Shown one piece after another: positions 56,673 to 64,000 of a stretch of DNA of 64,000 bases. Where the stretch lies: NCBI RefSeq assembly GCF_000815105.2, contig NZ_CP010310.2, positions 4,898,001-4,962,000 on the forward strand. Reading direction: 5' to 3'. The stretch comes from Pandoraea pulmonicola. Its GTDB lineage: Bacteria; Pseudomonadota; Gammaproteobacteria; Burkholderiales; Burkholderiaceae. Within the stretch, counting starts at the first letter, position 1; the number at the start of each line of letters is the position of its first letter. The notes under the pieces were generated by a model, which saw nothing but the letters and a program-made list of their open reading frames with translations, made no database searches and was not told the origin of the DNA. The translations under genes and the position numbers were made by a program.

Positions 56673-57719
56673 TTACTTCGCGTCGAGCTTCACACCGAAC
56701 GCGGGCGTGGGCACGCTACATCGATGGCCGCGCACGTTGTCGAGGAACCGCTGGATCAACGGCAGCACCTTGAGCTCGACGTCGCCATGCCCGTATCCGA
56801 AGCCGGCAAAGTTGAAGTGCGTCGCACCATCGACCACCGCGAGCCAATGACACCCTGCGGGTAGATCGGCATACGGCTCGGTGCGCGTCTGCCACTTGCC
56901 GTCGAACGGCTCATCGCGCGTGCCGGTCACCATCAGCACCGGCTTCTGGATGCCACGCCATGCCCCGGCCGGAAAGATCGGCCCCGGTCCCTGCGGAGAC
57001 AGAGCGACATAGCCGTCGAACCGATCGTCACTGTCGAGTCCGAGCTTGTTCTTCGCCCCCGCTTCTATCATCACCGCCGCCGCCCCCATCGAATGACCGA
57101 TGAAGACCGCCGGCCCCGCACGGCACTGGGTTCTCGCCCAATGGAGTGCCGCACCGGCGTCCTCGAGCCGATCGTCATACGCTTCGGGGTCCGTAGTGAG
57201 TGCCTGCAAACCATCGCGCAGTCCACCGTTGCGCACGCGCTCGCGCAGCGAGTCGCGGCCGCTTTCCTTGTGCGCCATCGTCACGGCAAGCCAGCCGTAC
57301 TGCGACAGTGCGCGACCGAGCCACGACAACGCGTCGCGGTCGTCACCCGTCTCCGGGCTGAGCACGGCCACGCCGTTGCAGACCGACGGCGGACGGAAAA
57401 CGTGAAGATTGACGTAGGCGCCGTCGCTGCGCAGCACTCGCTGATCGGTGCCGGTCGGCGGTCGTTGAGAAGCGCTCGGTGAGGCGGCCAGCGATGTGGC
57501 GGATGTGGTCGATGCTGCGGAAGACGACGATGCCGCGACTGGTGCCGGCTTCTGCGCGAGCTTGCCCGGCAAGGTGGTGTCGGCTGCCGAGACAGGCGAG
57601 GAGAACAGGGTCAGCGCAGTCAGGCAGAGGAGCGCCATCGCACCGGAACTGCGGGCACCGAGCGCGACGAGCATCGTCCCGATCGATCGTCCCACGGCCC
57701 TGCGCGACAGTCCGAGCAT
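56673..57719 (-). CDS. Secreted alpha/beta hydrolase
   Basis: The product has 348 residues. It has an N-terminal signal region (about 1-45, ALLCLTALTLFSSPVSAA), a Ser/Ala/Pro-rich linker (about 60-90), then an alpha/beta-hydrolase core with nucleophile Ser210 in FIGHSMGAA; an acid in TGTRDEP and His in GATHFNFAG complete a plausible triad. The substrate is unknown (esterase, lipase or dienelactone-type). It lies 192 bases downstream of the start of the MFS gene on the same strand. Confidence 0.87.
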   Translation of the reverse strand: MLGLSRRAVGRSIGTMLVALGARSSGAMALLCLTALTLFSSPVSAADTTLPGKLAQKPAPVAASSSSAASTTSATSLAASPSASQRPPTGTDQRVLRSDGAYVNLHVFRPPSVCNGVAVLSPETGDDRDALSWLGRALSQYGWLAVTMAHKESGRDSLRERVRNGGLRDGLQALTTDPEAYDDRLEDAGAALHWARTQCRAGPAVFIGHSMGAAAVMIEAGAKNKLGLDSDDRFDGYVALSPQGPGPIFPAGAWRGIQKPVLMVTGTRDEPFDGKWQTRTEPYADLPAGCHWLAVVDGATHFNFAGFGYGHGDVELKVLPLIQRFLDNVRGHRCSVPTPAFGVKLDAK

Positions 57720-57911
57720 CCGTTCTCCCTAGGTATCTGGCAGCCCGCAGCCGAGTAGGGCCGGAAGGCCAGGGACCGGTCTCGCGCCGAAGTCCCGCTG
57801 CGACATCACACGATGAGCCATCTTAGCGCGGATTGCGAAGGAACTCGCATGATTTTTGCATCGCCGATACCTGTCTCGCGTGCGCAACGCGCGCCGCCCG
57901 CGGTACGCACG

Positions 57912-59198
57912 TCAAGCGCGCTGATGACACCCCCCGCGTGCGTCGCGCGATAGTCCCAGCGCCAACGCGTAACCCGCCGGATCGAAGCGCCACGTCAGTG
58001 CGATCAGCGCCACATTGAACACGATCAGTCCGATCCATGCCGGCATGAAACTGCCCGTCGCCGCGCGCACGGCGCCCGCCGCGAACGGCGCGAGCGCCGC
58101 AATGCAGAAGCCCACTCCCTGCATGAAGGCCGCCAGCGCCGCCGCGTGACGCGGATGCGCGTGATGATCCAGCGCGAGCACGAGCCCCAGCGAGAACGTG
58201 CCGCCCAATCCGAAGCCGATGCCGCCGATCCACCACCACGCCGCGGCGTCCGGCGCGCCGACCAGCCCCGCCAATCCGGCCAGCGTGGCCGCGAGCGCCA
58301 GCGTCAACCAGCGACGACGATCGACGCTGCGACGCGCGAGCCACGGCAGCAATAGCGCAGCGACCACCTGACACGCCGTGAGCCATGCGAGCAACGCGCC
58401 GCTGTGCGTCGCGCTCATGCCGCGCTGTTGATAGAACGGAGGCAGCCACGCGACCATGGTCGTATAGGTGCAATTGATGAGGCCGAAGTACACCGCTAGC
58501 GTCCAGGCGCGCTGCTTGCGCAATAACGCCCGCATCGACGGCATGCCGCCCGCCGCACGCAGACTCCCGGGCGCATCTCCCGCGGAAGGCGCAGTGAAAG
58601 TCGTGATGGAAGTCGTCGTGGAAGTTGTTGCGCAAGCGGCCGACACCGGCACGCCCCGCGACAACGGGGCACGCCACCAGACGAGCGCCGCCGCACACAC
58701 CACCACCAGCCATATGCCCAGTCCGACGCGCCAGTCGTCCGCCTGCGCGGCCACCCACGGACTCGCAGCCGCGCCAAGCCCACCGCCGCCCATCAGCGCC
58801 GCCGAGTACAACCCCATCATCGACGTCATGCGGGCCGCGCTGAAGTTCGCCTTCACCACCCCCGGCAACAACGCCTGAATGACGGCGATGCCAATGCCGG
58901 ACGCCAGCGCGGTGCCGATCATCGTCAGGGTGTCGTCGGCAACGAATCGCATGCCGCACGCCAACGCGAGCGCGGCCAGGCCGAGCAGCACGCCGCGCCG
59001 CTCGCCGAACCGGCGCGCAAGCCCGCTCGCGGCGAAAGCGCCCGCACCCATGGCCAGCACGGGCAGCGACGTCAGCAGCGCCGCGACGGGATACGTCATC
59101 CCGGTCGCTTCGCGGATCTGCGGCAGCAGCGGACTGATCGACGTGAGCGTCGGCCGCAGCGTCAGCCCGACCGCGACGATCGCCAGCCAGAGCGTCAT
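57912..59198 (-). CDS. MFS transporter of the CynX/NimT type
   Basis: The product has 428 residues from ATG 59198, which overlaps the amidohydrolase stop by four bases (ATGA). It has about twelve spans. LRPTLTSISPLLPQIREATG and ASGLARRFGERRG near the N terminus are typical for the CynX/NimT cyanate- and nitroimidazole-transporter family. A Thr/Ala-rich loop (ATTSTTTSITTFTAP) lies at the centre. Tight coupling to the amidohydrolase suggests it moves the substrate or a product such as cyanate, carbamate or an amide. Confidence 0.88.
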   Translation of the reverse strand: MTLWLAIVAVGLTLRPTLTSISPLLPQIREATGMTYPVAALLTSLPVLAMGAGAFAASGLARRFGERRGVLLGLAALALACGMRFVADDTLTMIGTALASGIGIAVIQALLPGVVKANFSAARMTSMMGLYSAALMGGGGLGAAASPWVAAQADDWRVGLGIWLVVVCAAALVWWRAPLSRGVPVSAACATTSTTTSITTFTAPSAGDAPGSLRAAGGMPSMRALLRKQRAWTLAVYFGLINCTYTTMVAWLPPFYQQRGMSATHSGALLAWLTACQVVAALLLPWLARRSVDRRRWLTLALAATLAGLAGLVGAPDAAAWWWIGGIGFGLGGTFSLGLVLALDHHAHPRHAAALAAFMQGVGFCIAALAPFAAGAVRAATGSFMPAWIGLIVFNVALIALTWRFDPAGYALALGLSRDARGGCHQRA

Positions 59199-60388
59199 AC
59201 CGCCACGCCCTCGCCCACGACGACGCGGCCGTTGGCGATCACCCAGCGACGCGGCGCACGCGTCACGATGGCCTGCGCAACATTGACGGCATCGACGAGT
59301 ACGAGGTCGGCGCGCGCCCCGACCCGCAGGCCGTAGTTCTCGAAGCCGCAAACGGTCGCGCCCTGATGCGTCACGCAGTCGAGCGCCACCTGCTCGAGCT
59401 CGTCGTCGCGACGCAGGTTGTAGCGCAGACCGATCATCATGGCGCGCTCGAGCATGTCGGGCGAGCCGTAAGGCGTCCACGTGTCGCGAATGCCGTCGTT
59501 GCCGCCGGACAACGCCACGCCCGCACGCCGGCAGGCCAGCAACGGCGGCACGGTGCGCGAGGGCGGCGCCGTCGTGACGAGTGCCACGCCGGCCTGTGCG
59601 AGTCGCGCAAGCATGGCGTCGGCACGCGCCGCATCCAGTTCCCCCAGACAAAACGCATGCGACACCACGACCTTGCCCTGCATGCCCAGTGCCGCAATGC
59701 GTTCGAGCATCAACTCGAAAGAGAACACGCCCATCTCGCCCGGCTCGTGCAGATGGATGTCGACGGGACAGCCATGCTTGTCGGCAAGCGCGAACATGGC
59801 GTCGAGCGACGCCCTCGGGTCGCGATCGATGGCGCACGGGTCGAGCCAGCCGAGAACGTCGGCGCCGCGCGAAAGCGCGGCATCGAGCAACTCGACGGTG
59901 CCGTCCCGATCGAGCACGCCCGATTGCGGGAACGCCACGATCTGCATGTCGAGCGTATCGGCCAGCGTGTCGCGCGTGGCCAGCACGCCGTCGAGATGGC
60001 GCAGGCCCGCGTCGGTGTCGATGTCGACGTGCGTGCGCAAACGCGTGGTCCCCGCGGCGAGAAACGCACGTCCGAGTGCGAGCGACGCCGCACCGGCATC
60101 GTGCCCGCTGCGCGCGCGCCACCGACGCTCGTTGTCGATGCGATCGATGAGCCGCGTGCCGCATTCGTTGACGTACCACGGCATGCCCCACATCGTCTTG
60201 TCCAGATGCGTGTGCGACTCCACGAGCCCCGGCATCAGCAGCGCGCCGCGCGCATCGATCTGCGTCGCCGCGATCTCTTGCGTCGCGGGCAGCGACGCGC
60301 CAAGCGCCACGATGCGCCCGTGCGCCACGCGCACGTTCACCGGCGTGCCGTCGAACGCGCGTGCATTGCGAATATCCAGTGTTGTCAT
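59195..60388 (-). CDS. CodA-like metal-dependent amidohydrolase
   Basis: The product has 397 residues from ATG 60388. The amidohydrolase metal and catalytic residues are complete: His59 and His61 (ESHTHLDK), His212 and Glu215 (IHLHEPG), His244 (VVSHAFCLG) and Asp298 (SGGNDGIRDTW). The pattern follows cytosine deaminase (CodA) subgroup enzymes, but substrate residues differ and deamination of another N-heterocycle or amide is as likely. It lies 13 bases downstream of the symporter and overlaps the MFS gene, in one operon with DUF3311-SSS. Confidence 0.88.
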   Translation of the reverse strand: MTTLDIRNARAFDGTPVNVRVAHGRIVALGASLPATQEIAATQIDARGALLMPGLVESHTHLDKTMWGMPWYVNECGTRLIDRIDNERRWRARSGHDAGAASLALGRAFLAAGTTRLRTHVDIDTDAGLRHLDGVLATRDTLADTLDMQIVAFPQSGVLDRDGTVELLDAALSRGADVLGWLDPCAIDRDPRASLDAMFALADKHGCPVDIHLHEPGEMGVFSFELMLERIAALGMQGKVVVSHAFCLGELDAARADAMLARLAQAGVALVTTAPPSRTVPPLLACRRAGVALSGGNDGIRDTWTPYGSPDMLERAMMIGLRYNLRRDDELEQVALDCVTHQGATVCGFENYGLRVGARADLVLVDAVNVAQAIVTRAPRRWVIANGRVVVGEGVAV

Positions 60389-60401
60389 GCGTTCCTCGAT
60401 G

Positions 60402-61874
60402 TCATTGAGCAGCCAGCGTCACTGCAACGTTACGCGAACGTGTTAGCAGGCTCACGATCACGAACGTGGCGCCGTTCACCGCGAGCGCCACCAGCCCCAT
60501 GTTGATCGACGCGATCGTGGCCGAAGCGCCGGGAAACAGCGTATGCAGGTTGACGTCGAACCCAACCGCTGCGAGCAGCACGACAGCGCCCGCGCCAATG
60601 CCGGCAAACGCGCCGTACTTGTTGCCGAACGGGCGTGGCAGCAGACTCGCCACGAACGACGGGAACAACTGCGTGAGCAGGCTCGACGCGAACAGCGCCA
60701 GCGTCACGAACGTGGCACCGCCTCGCAGCACGAAGAACACCGCCACCAGCCCGAACACCGGCAGCACGCGCTTGGCGAGCTTGCCCACGAACGCATCGCT
60801 CGCCTGCGGCGCGAAGCCGTCGCGATAGATGTTCTTGGCGATCAGCGTGGACGCGTTGAGCAGGATCATCGAACCGGGCACGAGCGCGGTCAACACCCCG
60901 ACACCCCCGATCACACCGACGAACCACGGCGAGAACGTCTGCTTGACGATGCGCAGCAGCGCCAGATCCGAGTCGGCGCCCGTGAGCCCGGGCACTTGCA
61001 GGATCGCCGCGAAGCCCACGAAGAACATGAACGCGATGACCATCTGGTAGAGCGGCATCAGAATCGTGTTCTTGCGCACCGCGCTCTCGGTCTTGGCTGC
61101 ATACACGGATGTGAAGACGTACGGATACAGGTAATAGCCGAGCGATGTGAGCAGGATCGTCGAGTTGTACCAGGACAGCGTCAGCCCGCTCGTGGGCATC
61201 TGCAGGAAACCCGGCCGCGCCGCCTCGATACGGTCGAACATCTCGCCGAAGCCGCCGAAGTAGTGCAACGGCAGATAGACACCAAGGAAGATCGCGATCA
61301 CGAGAATCAGGATGTCCTTGTAGATCGCAATGCTCGCCGAACCGTGAATGCCCGAGACGGTGATGTAGAGCACCATCGCAATCGCGCCGCACCAGATCGC
61401 CACCGCCGGTGGAATCGTGCCGTACGACGCCTCCGAAACGATGATGCCCAGCCCGCGCAGTTGAATGATGAGCAGTGCGCTCATGCCAAGCACGGCCACC
61501 ACCGAAACGATCACGCCCATCGCCCGCGAACGGTACGCCGTCGCGAAGAAGTCGGAGAACGACACGCAACCGTGGCGCGTGGCGTGACGCCAGGCCGCCG
61601 GCAGCATCCAGTAGCCGAGCAGATACGCGAGCGCACCGTACGCCAGGATGTAGAACGCGGGCGGCCCCTTGCTGTACGCCCACCCGCTCGCGCCCAGAAA
61701 TGTGAAGGTCGAGAACGCTTCCCCGGCCATCAGCAGAAAGACGAGCAGCGTGCCGAAACCCCGGCCGCCGACCGCCCATTGCTCCAGGCTCATCGTGCGG
61801 CCGCGACGCGCGCGCAGCCCGACGAAGAGCGCGAATGCGAGAAACGCCGCGATGACGGCGAGCGCGGCATTCAT
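60402..61874 (-). CDS. Sodium:solute symporter (SSS family)
   Basis: The product has 490 residues from ATG 61874, overlapping the DUF3311 stop by four bases (ATGA). About 13 spans are predicted; LEQWAVGGRGFGTLLVFLLMAGEAFSTFTFLGASGWAY resembles the SSS N-terminal core and GYYLYPYVFTSVYAAKT the later gating region. With the small DUF3311 subunit it should import a solute, probably the amidohydrolase substrate, using Na+. Confidence 0.92.
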   Translation of the reverse strand: MNAALAVIAAFLAFALFVGLRARRGRTMSLEQWAVGGRGFGTLLVFLLMAGEAFSTFTFLGASGWAYSKGPPAFYILAYGALAYLLGYWMLPAAWRHATRHGCVSFSDFFATAYRSRAMGVIVSVVAVLGMSALLIIQLRGLGIIVSEASYGTIPPAVAIWCGAIAMVLYITVSGIHGSASIAIYKDILILVIAIFLGVYLPLHYFGGFGEMFDRIEAARPGFLQMPTSGLTLSWYNSTILLTSLGYYLYPYVFTSVYAAKTESAVRKNTILMPLYQMVIAFMFFVGFAAILQVPGLTGADSDLALLRIVKQTFSPWFVGVIGGVGVLTALVPGSMILLNASTLIAKNIYRDGFAPQASDAFVGKLAKRVLPVFGLVAVFFVLRGGATFVTLALFASSLLTQLFPSFVASLLPRPFGNKYGAFAGIGAGAVVLLAAVGFDVNLHTLFPGASATIASINMGLVALAVNGATFVIVSLLTRSRNVAVTLAAQ

Positions 61875-62092
61875 GATGCGGCTCCGTCGCGGTCGTCGGC
61901 GCGCGCGGTGTCGCGCGAACCATCGAAGCGGAACATCACCACCATGACCAGCGAGGTCAGCAGCAGCCAGACGATGTTCCAGGTCATCAGGAACGGCAGC
62001 CCGGCAAGCCGGGTGCCGACATGTTCGGCGAGCCAACCGCCGCTGTAGAAGGCCGCGACAGGCAGCGCGGCCAGGCAATGTACGGATTTCAT
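61871..62092 (-). CDS. DUF3311 small membrane protein, accessory subunit of the SSS transporter
   Basis: The product has 73 residues from ATG 62092 (MKSVHCLAALPVAAFYSGGW), preceded by GGAG. Two hydrophobic segments (about 5-20 and 32-52) are present, and the C terminus (DTARADDRDGAAS) is polar. DUF3311 proteins are encoded next to SSS transporters, as here, with a four-base overlap. It is the first gene of the operon. Confidence 0.9.
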   Translation of the reverse strand: MKSVHCLAALPVAAFYSGGWLAEHVGTRLAGLPFLMTWNIVWLLLTSLVMVVMFRFDGSRDTARADDRDGAAS

Positions 62093-62239
62093 GACGTCTC
62101 CAGACCCAAGGAATTTCAAAGGGCGCCCCGCCGGTAACGACAGCGACAGCGGTGCGGCCATGGCTTCGGCCACTTCGCAAGGGCTTGGCGACGACTGGCA
62201 GGTTACGTCGAATTGCCATATCATCAACCAAACATAACG

Positions 62240-62255
62240 AAATGGTTAACCATTT
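62240..62255. promoter_or_regulatory. Perfect 16-base palindrome between the DUF3311 operon and the GntR gene
   Basis: AAATGGTTAACCATTT is fully self-complementary. Partial half-sites flank it on both sides (AACCA at 62226-62230 and TTGACCATT at 62259-62267). It is the class of site bound by FCD-type GntR dimers (TGGT...ACCA). It lies 148 bases upstream of the DUF3311 ATG, in AT-rich sequence; the rest of the 617-base divergent gap is GC-rich and holds nothing I can name. Confidence 0.8.
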
Positions 62256-62709
62256 TTGTTGACCATTATCGACAGCGATTTGCCGAAATGCAAGGTCGCC
62301 GTACCCGGATGGAGGGAAATCGAGGGTTTACCGGGAGAACGCGCGGGGGAAGCGCGGCACAAAGGAAAGGCGCAGCAGGAAAGCGCGAAGGGAGAAGCAC
62401 GAGAAAGCCGGTGTGTGCCGGCGAGCGCCATTCACGAGCCATGCCGACGTATGCCAACGTATGTCGACGTGAACGCCGGCGTCGAAGGGCTGGCGCCGGA
62501 GGCTTGCGTGGGGACGCCGTGCGGGCAGCGTGAGCGGGGGCATCCCGGCGGGTACAATGCGCTCCACGTCCGCGCGAAACCATGGGCCGCGGGCGCTCCG
62601 TGCCAGCCGGGACCGGAGGGGCAGGACTGGCCGCGAGGGGCTTCGCTTGCCATTCAGCGCCATGGTCTCGGGGCTTCCGCCCGGCAAACGACTTTCAGGG
62701 AGGTCAGGC

Positions 62710-63516
62710 TTGAGCCGCACCGCAGCACCGGCGTCGCCGCGCGACGCTTCTCCCACCGGGATCACGCCCGGCGCCGCCCGCGGGCATCGCGACGAGAGCG
62801 ACGCCGCGCCGGGCAGCGCCGGGCAGCAGATCGAGGCGCGCGTCTATGCCGCGATCTCGCAAGCGCTGCTCTCCGGCAAGCTGCGCCCCGGCATGCCGCT
62901 GCGCGAGCGCAACCTGGCCCAGGCCTTCGATTGCACGCGCGGCGCGGTGCGCAAGGTGCTCGCGAGACTCGGCTTCGAGGGCAAGCTGGTGCTCGAGCCG
63001 AATCGCGGGGCGTTCGTGCCGCAGCCGTCGCTCGACGACATCCGCCAGACCTACCGGGCGCGACGCGTGCTGGAAACCGGCGTGATCGCCAGCATTTGCG
63101 GGCGCTTGAGCGTCGGCCAACTCGCCGTGCTCGACGACCACGTCGCCACGGAAGCCCGCTCGCATGCCGAGGGCACGCACGAGCGCTCCATCCGTCTCGC
63201 CGGCGAGTTCCATCTGAAACTGATCGGCATGGCCGACAGCGCCGAGCTCGATGCATTCGCCCGCACGCTCGTCGCCAAGACCGAGCTCTACAAGGCGCTC
63301 TACGATCCGGCGGAATTCATCCATTGCGCGCCGACGGAGCATGCCCAGCTCGTTGGTCTGTTGCGCGACGGCAAGACGCAGGACGCCATCGCGCTCGCCA
63401 CTGCGCATCTCGACGAACTCGAAACCCGCGTCCTCACGCGCGCGGCGGCGGCCGAAACGCCCGACTTTCGCGCCATCTTCGCCGAGGCATTCGCGGGCGC
63501 CGCACCGCACGGGTGA
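62710..63516 (+). CDS. GntR-family regulator with FCD domain
   Basis: The product has 268 residues from TTG 62710; AGGGAGG at 62697-62703 with a 6-base spacer makes this a far better start than the upstream ATG (62662). The winged helix (QQIEARVYAAISQALLSGKLRPGMPL, RERNLAQAFDCTRGAVRKVLARL) is followed by an FCD domain (about 120-250) with ligand-binding His residues (GEFHLKLIGMA, TAHLDELE). Divergent from the DUF3311 operon, it most likely represses it via the palindrome at 62240-62255. Confidence 0.9.
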   Translation: MSRTAAPASPRDASPTGITPGAARGHRDESDAAPGSAGQQIEARVYAAISQALLSGKLRPGMPLRERNLAQAFDCTRGAVRKVLARLGFEGKLVLEPNRGAFVPQPSLDDIRQTYRARRVLETGVIASICGRLSVGQLAVLDDHVATEARSHAEGTHERSIRLAGEFHLKLIGMADSAELDAFARTLVAKTELYKALYDPAEFIHCAPTEHAQLVGLLRDGKTQDAIALATAHLDELETRVLTRAAAAETPDFRAIFAEAFAGAAPHG

Positions 63517-63666
63517 ATCCCTCGCGCGTCAAGCGGGCGCGGCATTCCCGCCACGGGCCTGGGGTCGCGTCGCACGCAGCGCGCAATCGGGGTATATTTC
63601 GCCTGTTTGCGACGGGCGCCACGCCCGACCTCCCCTCGCTTGACGCATGAAGCCCGAAGGAAGCCC

Positions 63667-64000
63667 ATGTCCCATCTGGTAGTCCACGGCGGCCAGCCGC
63701 TGCGCGGCCGTATCACCCCCTCCGCCAACAAGAATGCCGTTCTGCCGGTGCTGTGCGCCACGCTGCTCACCGACCAGCCGGTGCGCCTCGTCGGCGTGCC
63801 CGAAATCACCGACGTTCGCAAGATCCTCGATATCTTCCGCCAGCTCGGCAGCGACGTCAGCGTCGATTTCGATACCGGCACGCTCGACCTGCACCACCGC
63901 AACACGAAGTTCGACCCGCGCACCGACCATCTGCCCGAAGAGATGCGCTCGTCGATCATGCTGGTGCCGCCGCTGCTCGCGCGTTTCGGCGTGGCGCGCA
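63667..64000 (+). CDS. MurA paralogue (UDP-N-acetylglucosamine 1-carboxyvinyltransferase type), N-terminal part
   Basis: About 111 residues are visible before the right edge, starting at ATG 63667 with AAGGAAG upstream. SHLVVHGGQPLRGRITPSANKNAVLPVLCATLL corresponds to the MurA N terminus, with the conserved Lys-Asn pair (ANKNAVLP). The wording differs enough from canonical MurA to suggest the second murA copy that I recall in Burkholderiales. The catalytic Cys lies beyond the window, so activity cannot be judged. Confidence 0.85.
   Translation, partial: MSHLVVHGGQPLRGRITPSANKNAVLPVLCATLLTDQPVRLVGVPEITDVRKILDIFRQLGSDVSVDFDTGTLDLHHRNTKFDPRTDHLPEEMRSSIMLVPPLLARFGVAR

Noticed and set aside
1..64000. 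CRISPR array, insertion sequence, prophage or rRNA operon
   Set aside because: No regularly spaced repeats, transposase, integrase, phage structural gene or rRNA segment was seen.

Overview
The window reads as a high-GC betaproteobacterial chromosome. Gene content and order (lepB-lepA-grx-mucD-rseBA-rpoE next to fabF-acpP-fabG-fabD-fabH-plsX-rpmF-yceD; rluC/rne; a second murA) fit Burkholderiales, family Burkholderiaceae, and Pandoraea is my best guess at genus from protein wording (inference; no search was run). Coding density is high. I see no insertion sequence, prophage, CRISPR array, rRNA or plasmid function.

Layout. 1-6.4 kb (minus): envelope-stress block rpoE-rseA-rseB-mucD, then a glutaredoxin-like gene, lepA and the start of lepB. 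6.6-13.3 kb (minus): fatty-acid and phospholipid initiation genes yceD-rpmF-plsX-fabH-fabD-fabG-acpP-fabF, with an intrinsic-terminator-like hairpin between rpmF and plsX. 13.4-14.8 kb (plus): maf and a tetrapyrrole-methylase-fold methyltransferase. 14.9-18.1 kb (minus): rluC, a gph-like phosphatase, a Rieske protein and sppA, divergent from rne (18.7-22.0 kb, plus), which has a leader of about 620 bases. 22.4-27.5 kb (plus): molybdenum cofactor genes moaA, mobA and moeA, with a secreted protein of unknown function, a small membrane protein and an acetyltransferase. 27.7-34.1 kb (minus): rmuC, a 2-hydroxyacid dehydrogenase, a NhaD-type antiporter, a lone lutC and pncB. 34.3-35.0 kb (plus): fdxA and two tRNA-Asn genes. 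35.1-42.6 kb: an oxalate/formate-type transporter with a long structured upstream region, a FadR-subfamily regulator and glcDEF; an array of regularly spaced half-sites lies between regulator and glcD. 42.7-46.6 kb (plus): DoxX, a class III extradiol dioxygenase, a LysR regulator and a CNNM/CBS membrane protein. 46.7-50.1 kb: a YcgR-type PilZ protein, a LysE exporter, a cold-shock protein with a leader of about 140 bases, and a LysM/LytM lipoprotein. 50.2-54.4 kb (minus): opgG-opgH for osmoregulated periplasmic glucans. 54.8-56.6 kb: divergent LysE exporter and LysR regulator separated by a long inverted repeat. 56.7-63.5 kb: an alpha/beta hydrolase; a four-gene operon DUF3311-SSS symporter-CodA-like amidohydrolase-CynX-type MFS; and a divergent FCD-type GntR regulator with a perfect 16-base palindrome between them. 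63.7-64.0 kb: start of a MurA paralogue.

How parts work together. RpoE, RseA, RseB and MucD form the sigma-E stress circuit. The Fab/PlsX genes feed envelope lipid synthesis. The glc genes, their regulator, the OFA transporter, the hydroxyacid dehydrogenase and LutC all touch C2/C3 hydroxy- or oxo-acid metabolism. The most promising under-described systems are the DUF3311/SSS/amidohydrolase/MFS operon with its palindrome, the structured region upstream of the OFA transporter, and the half-site array at glcD.
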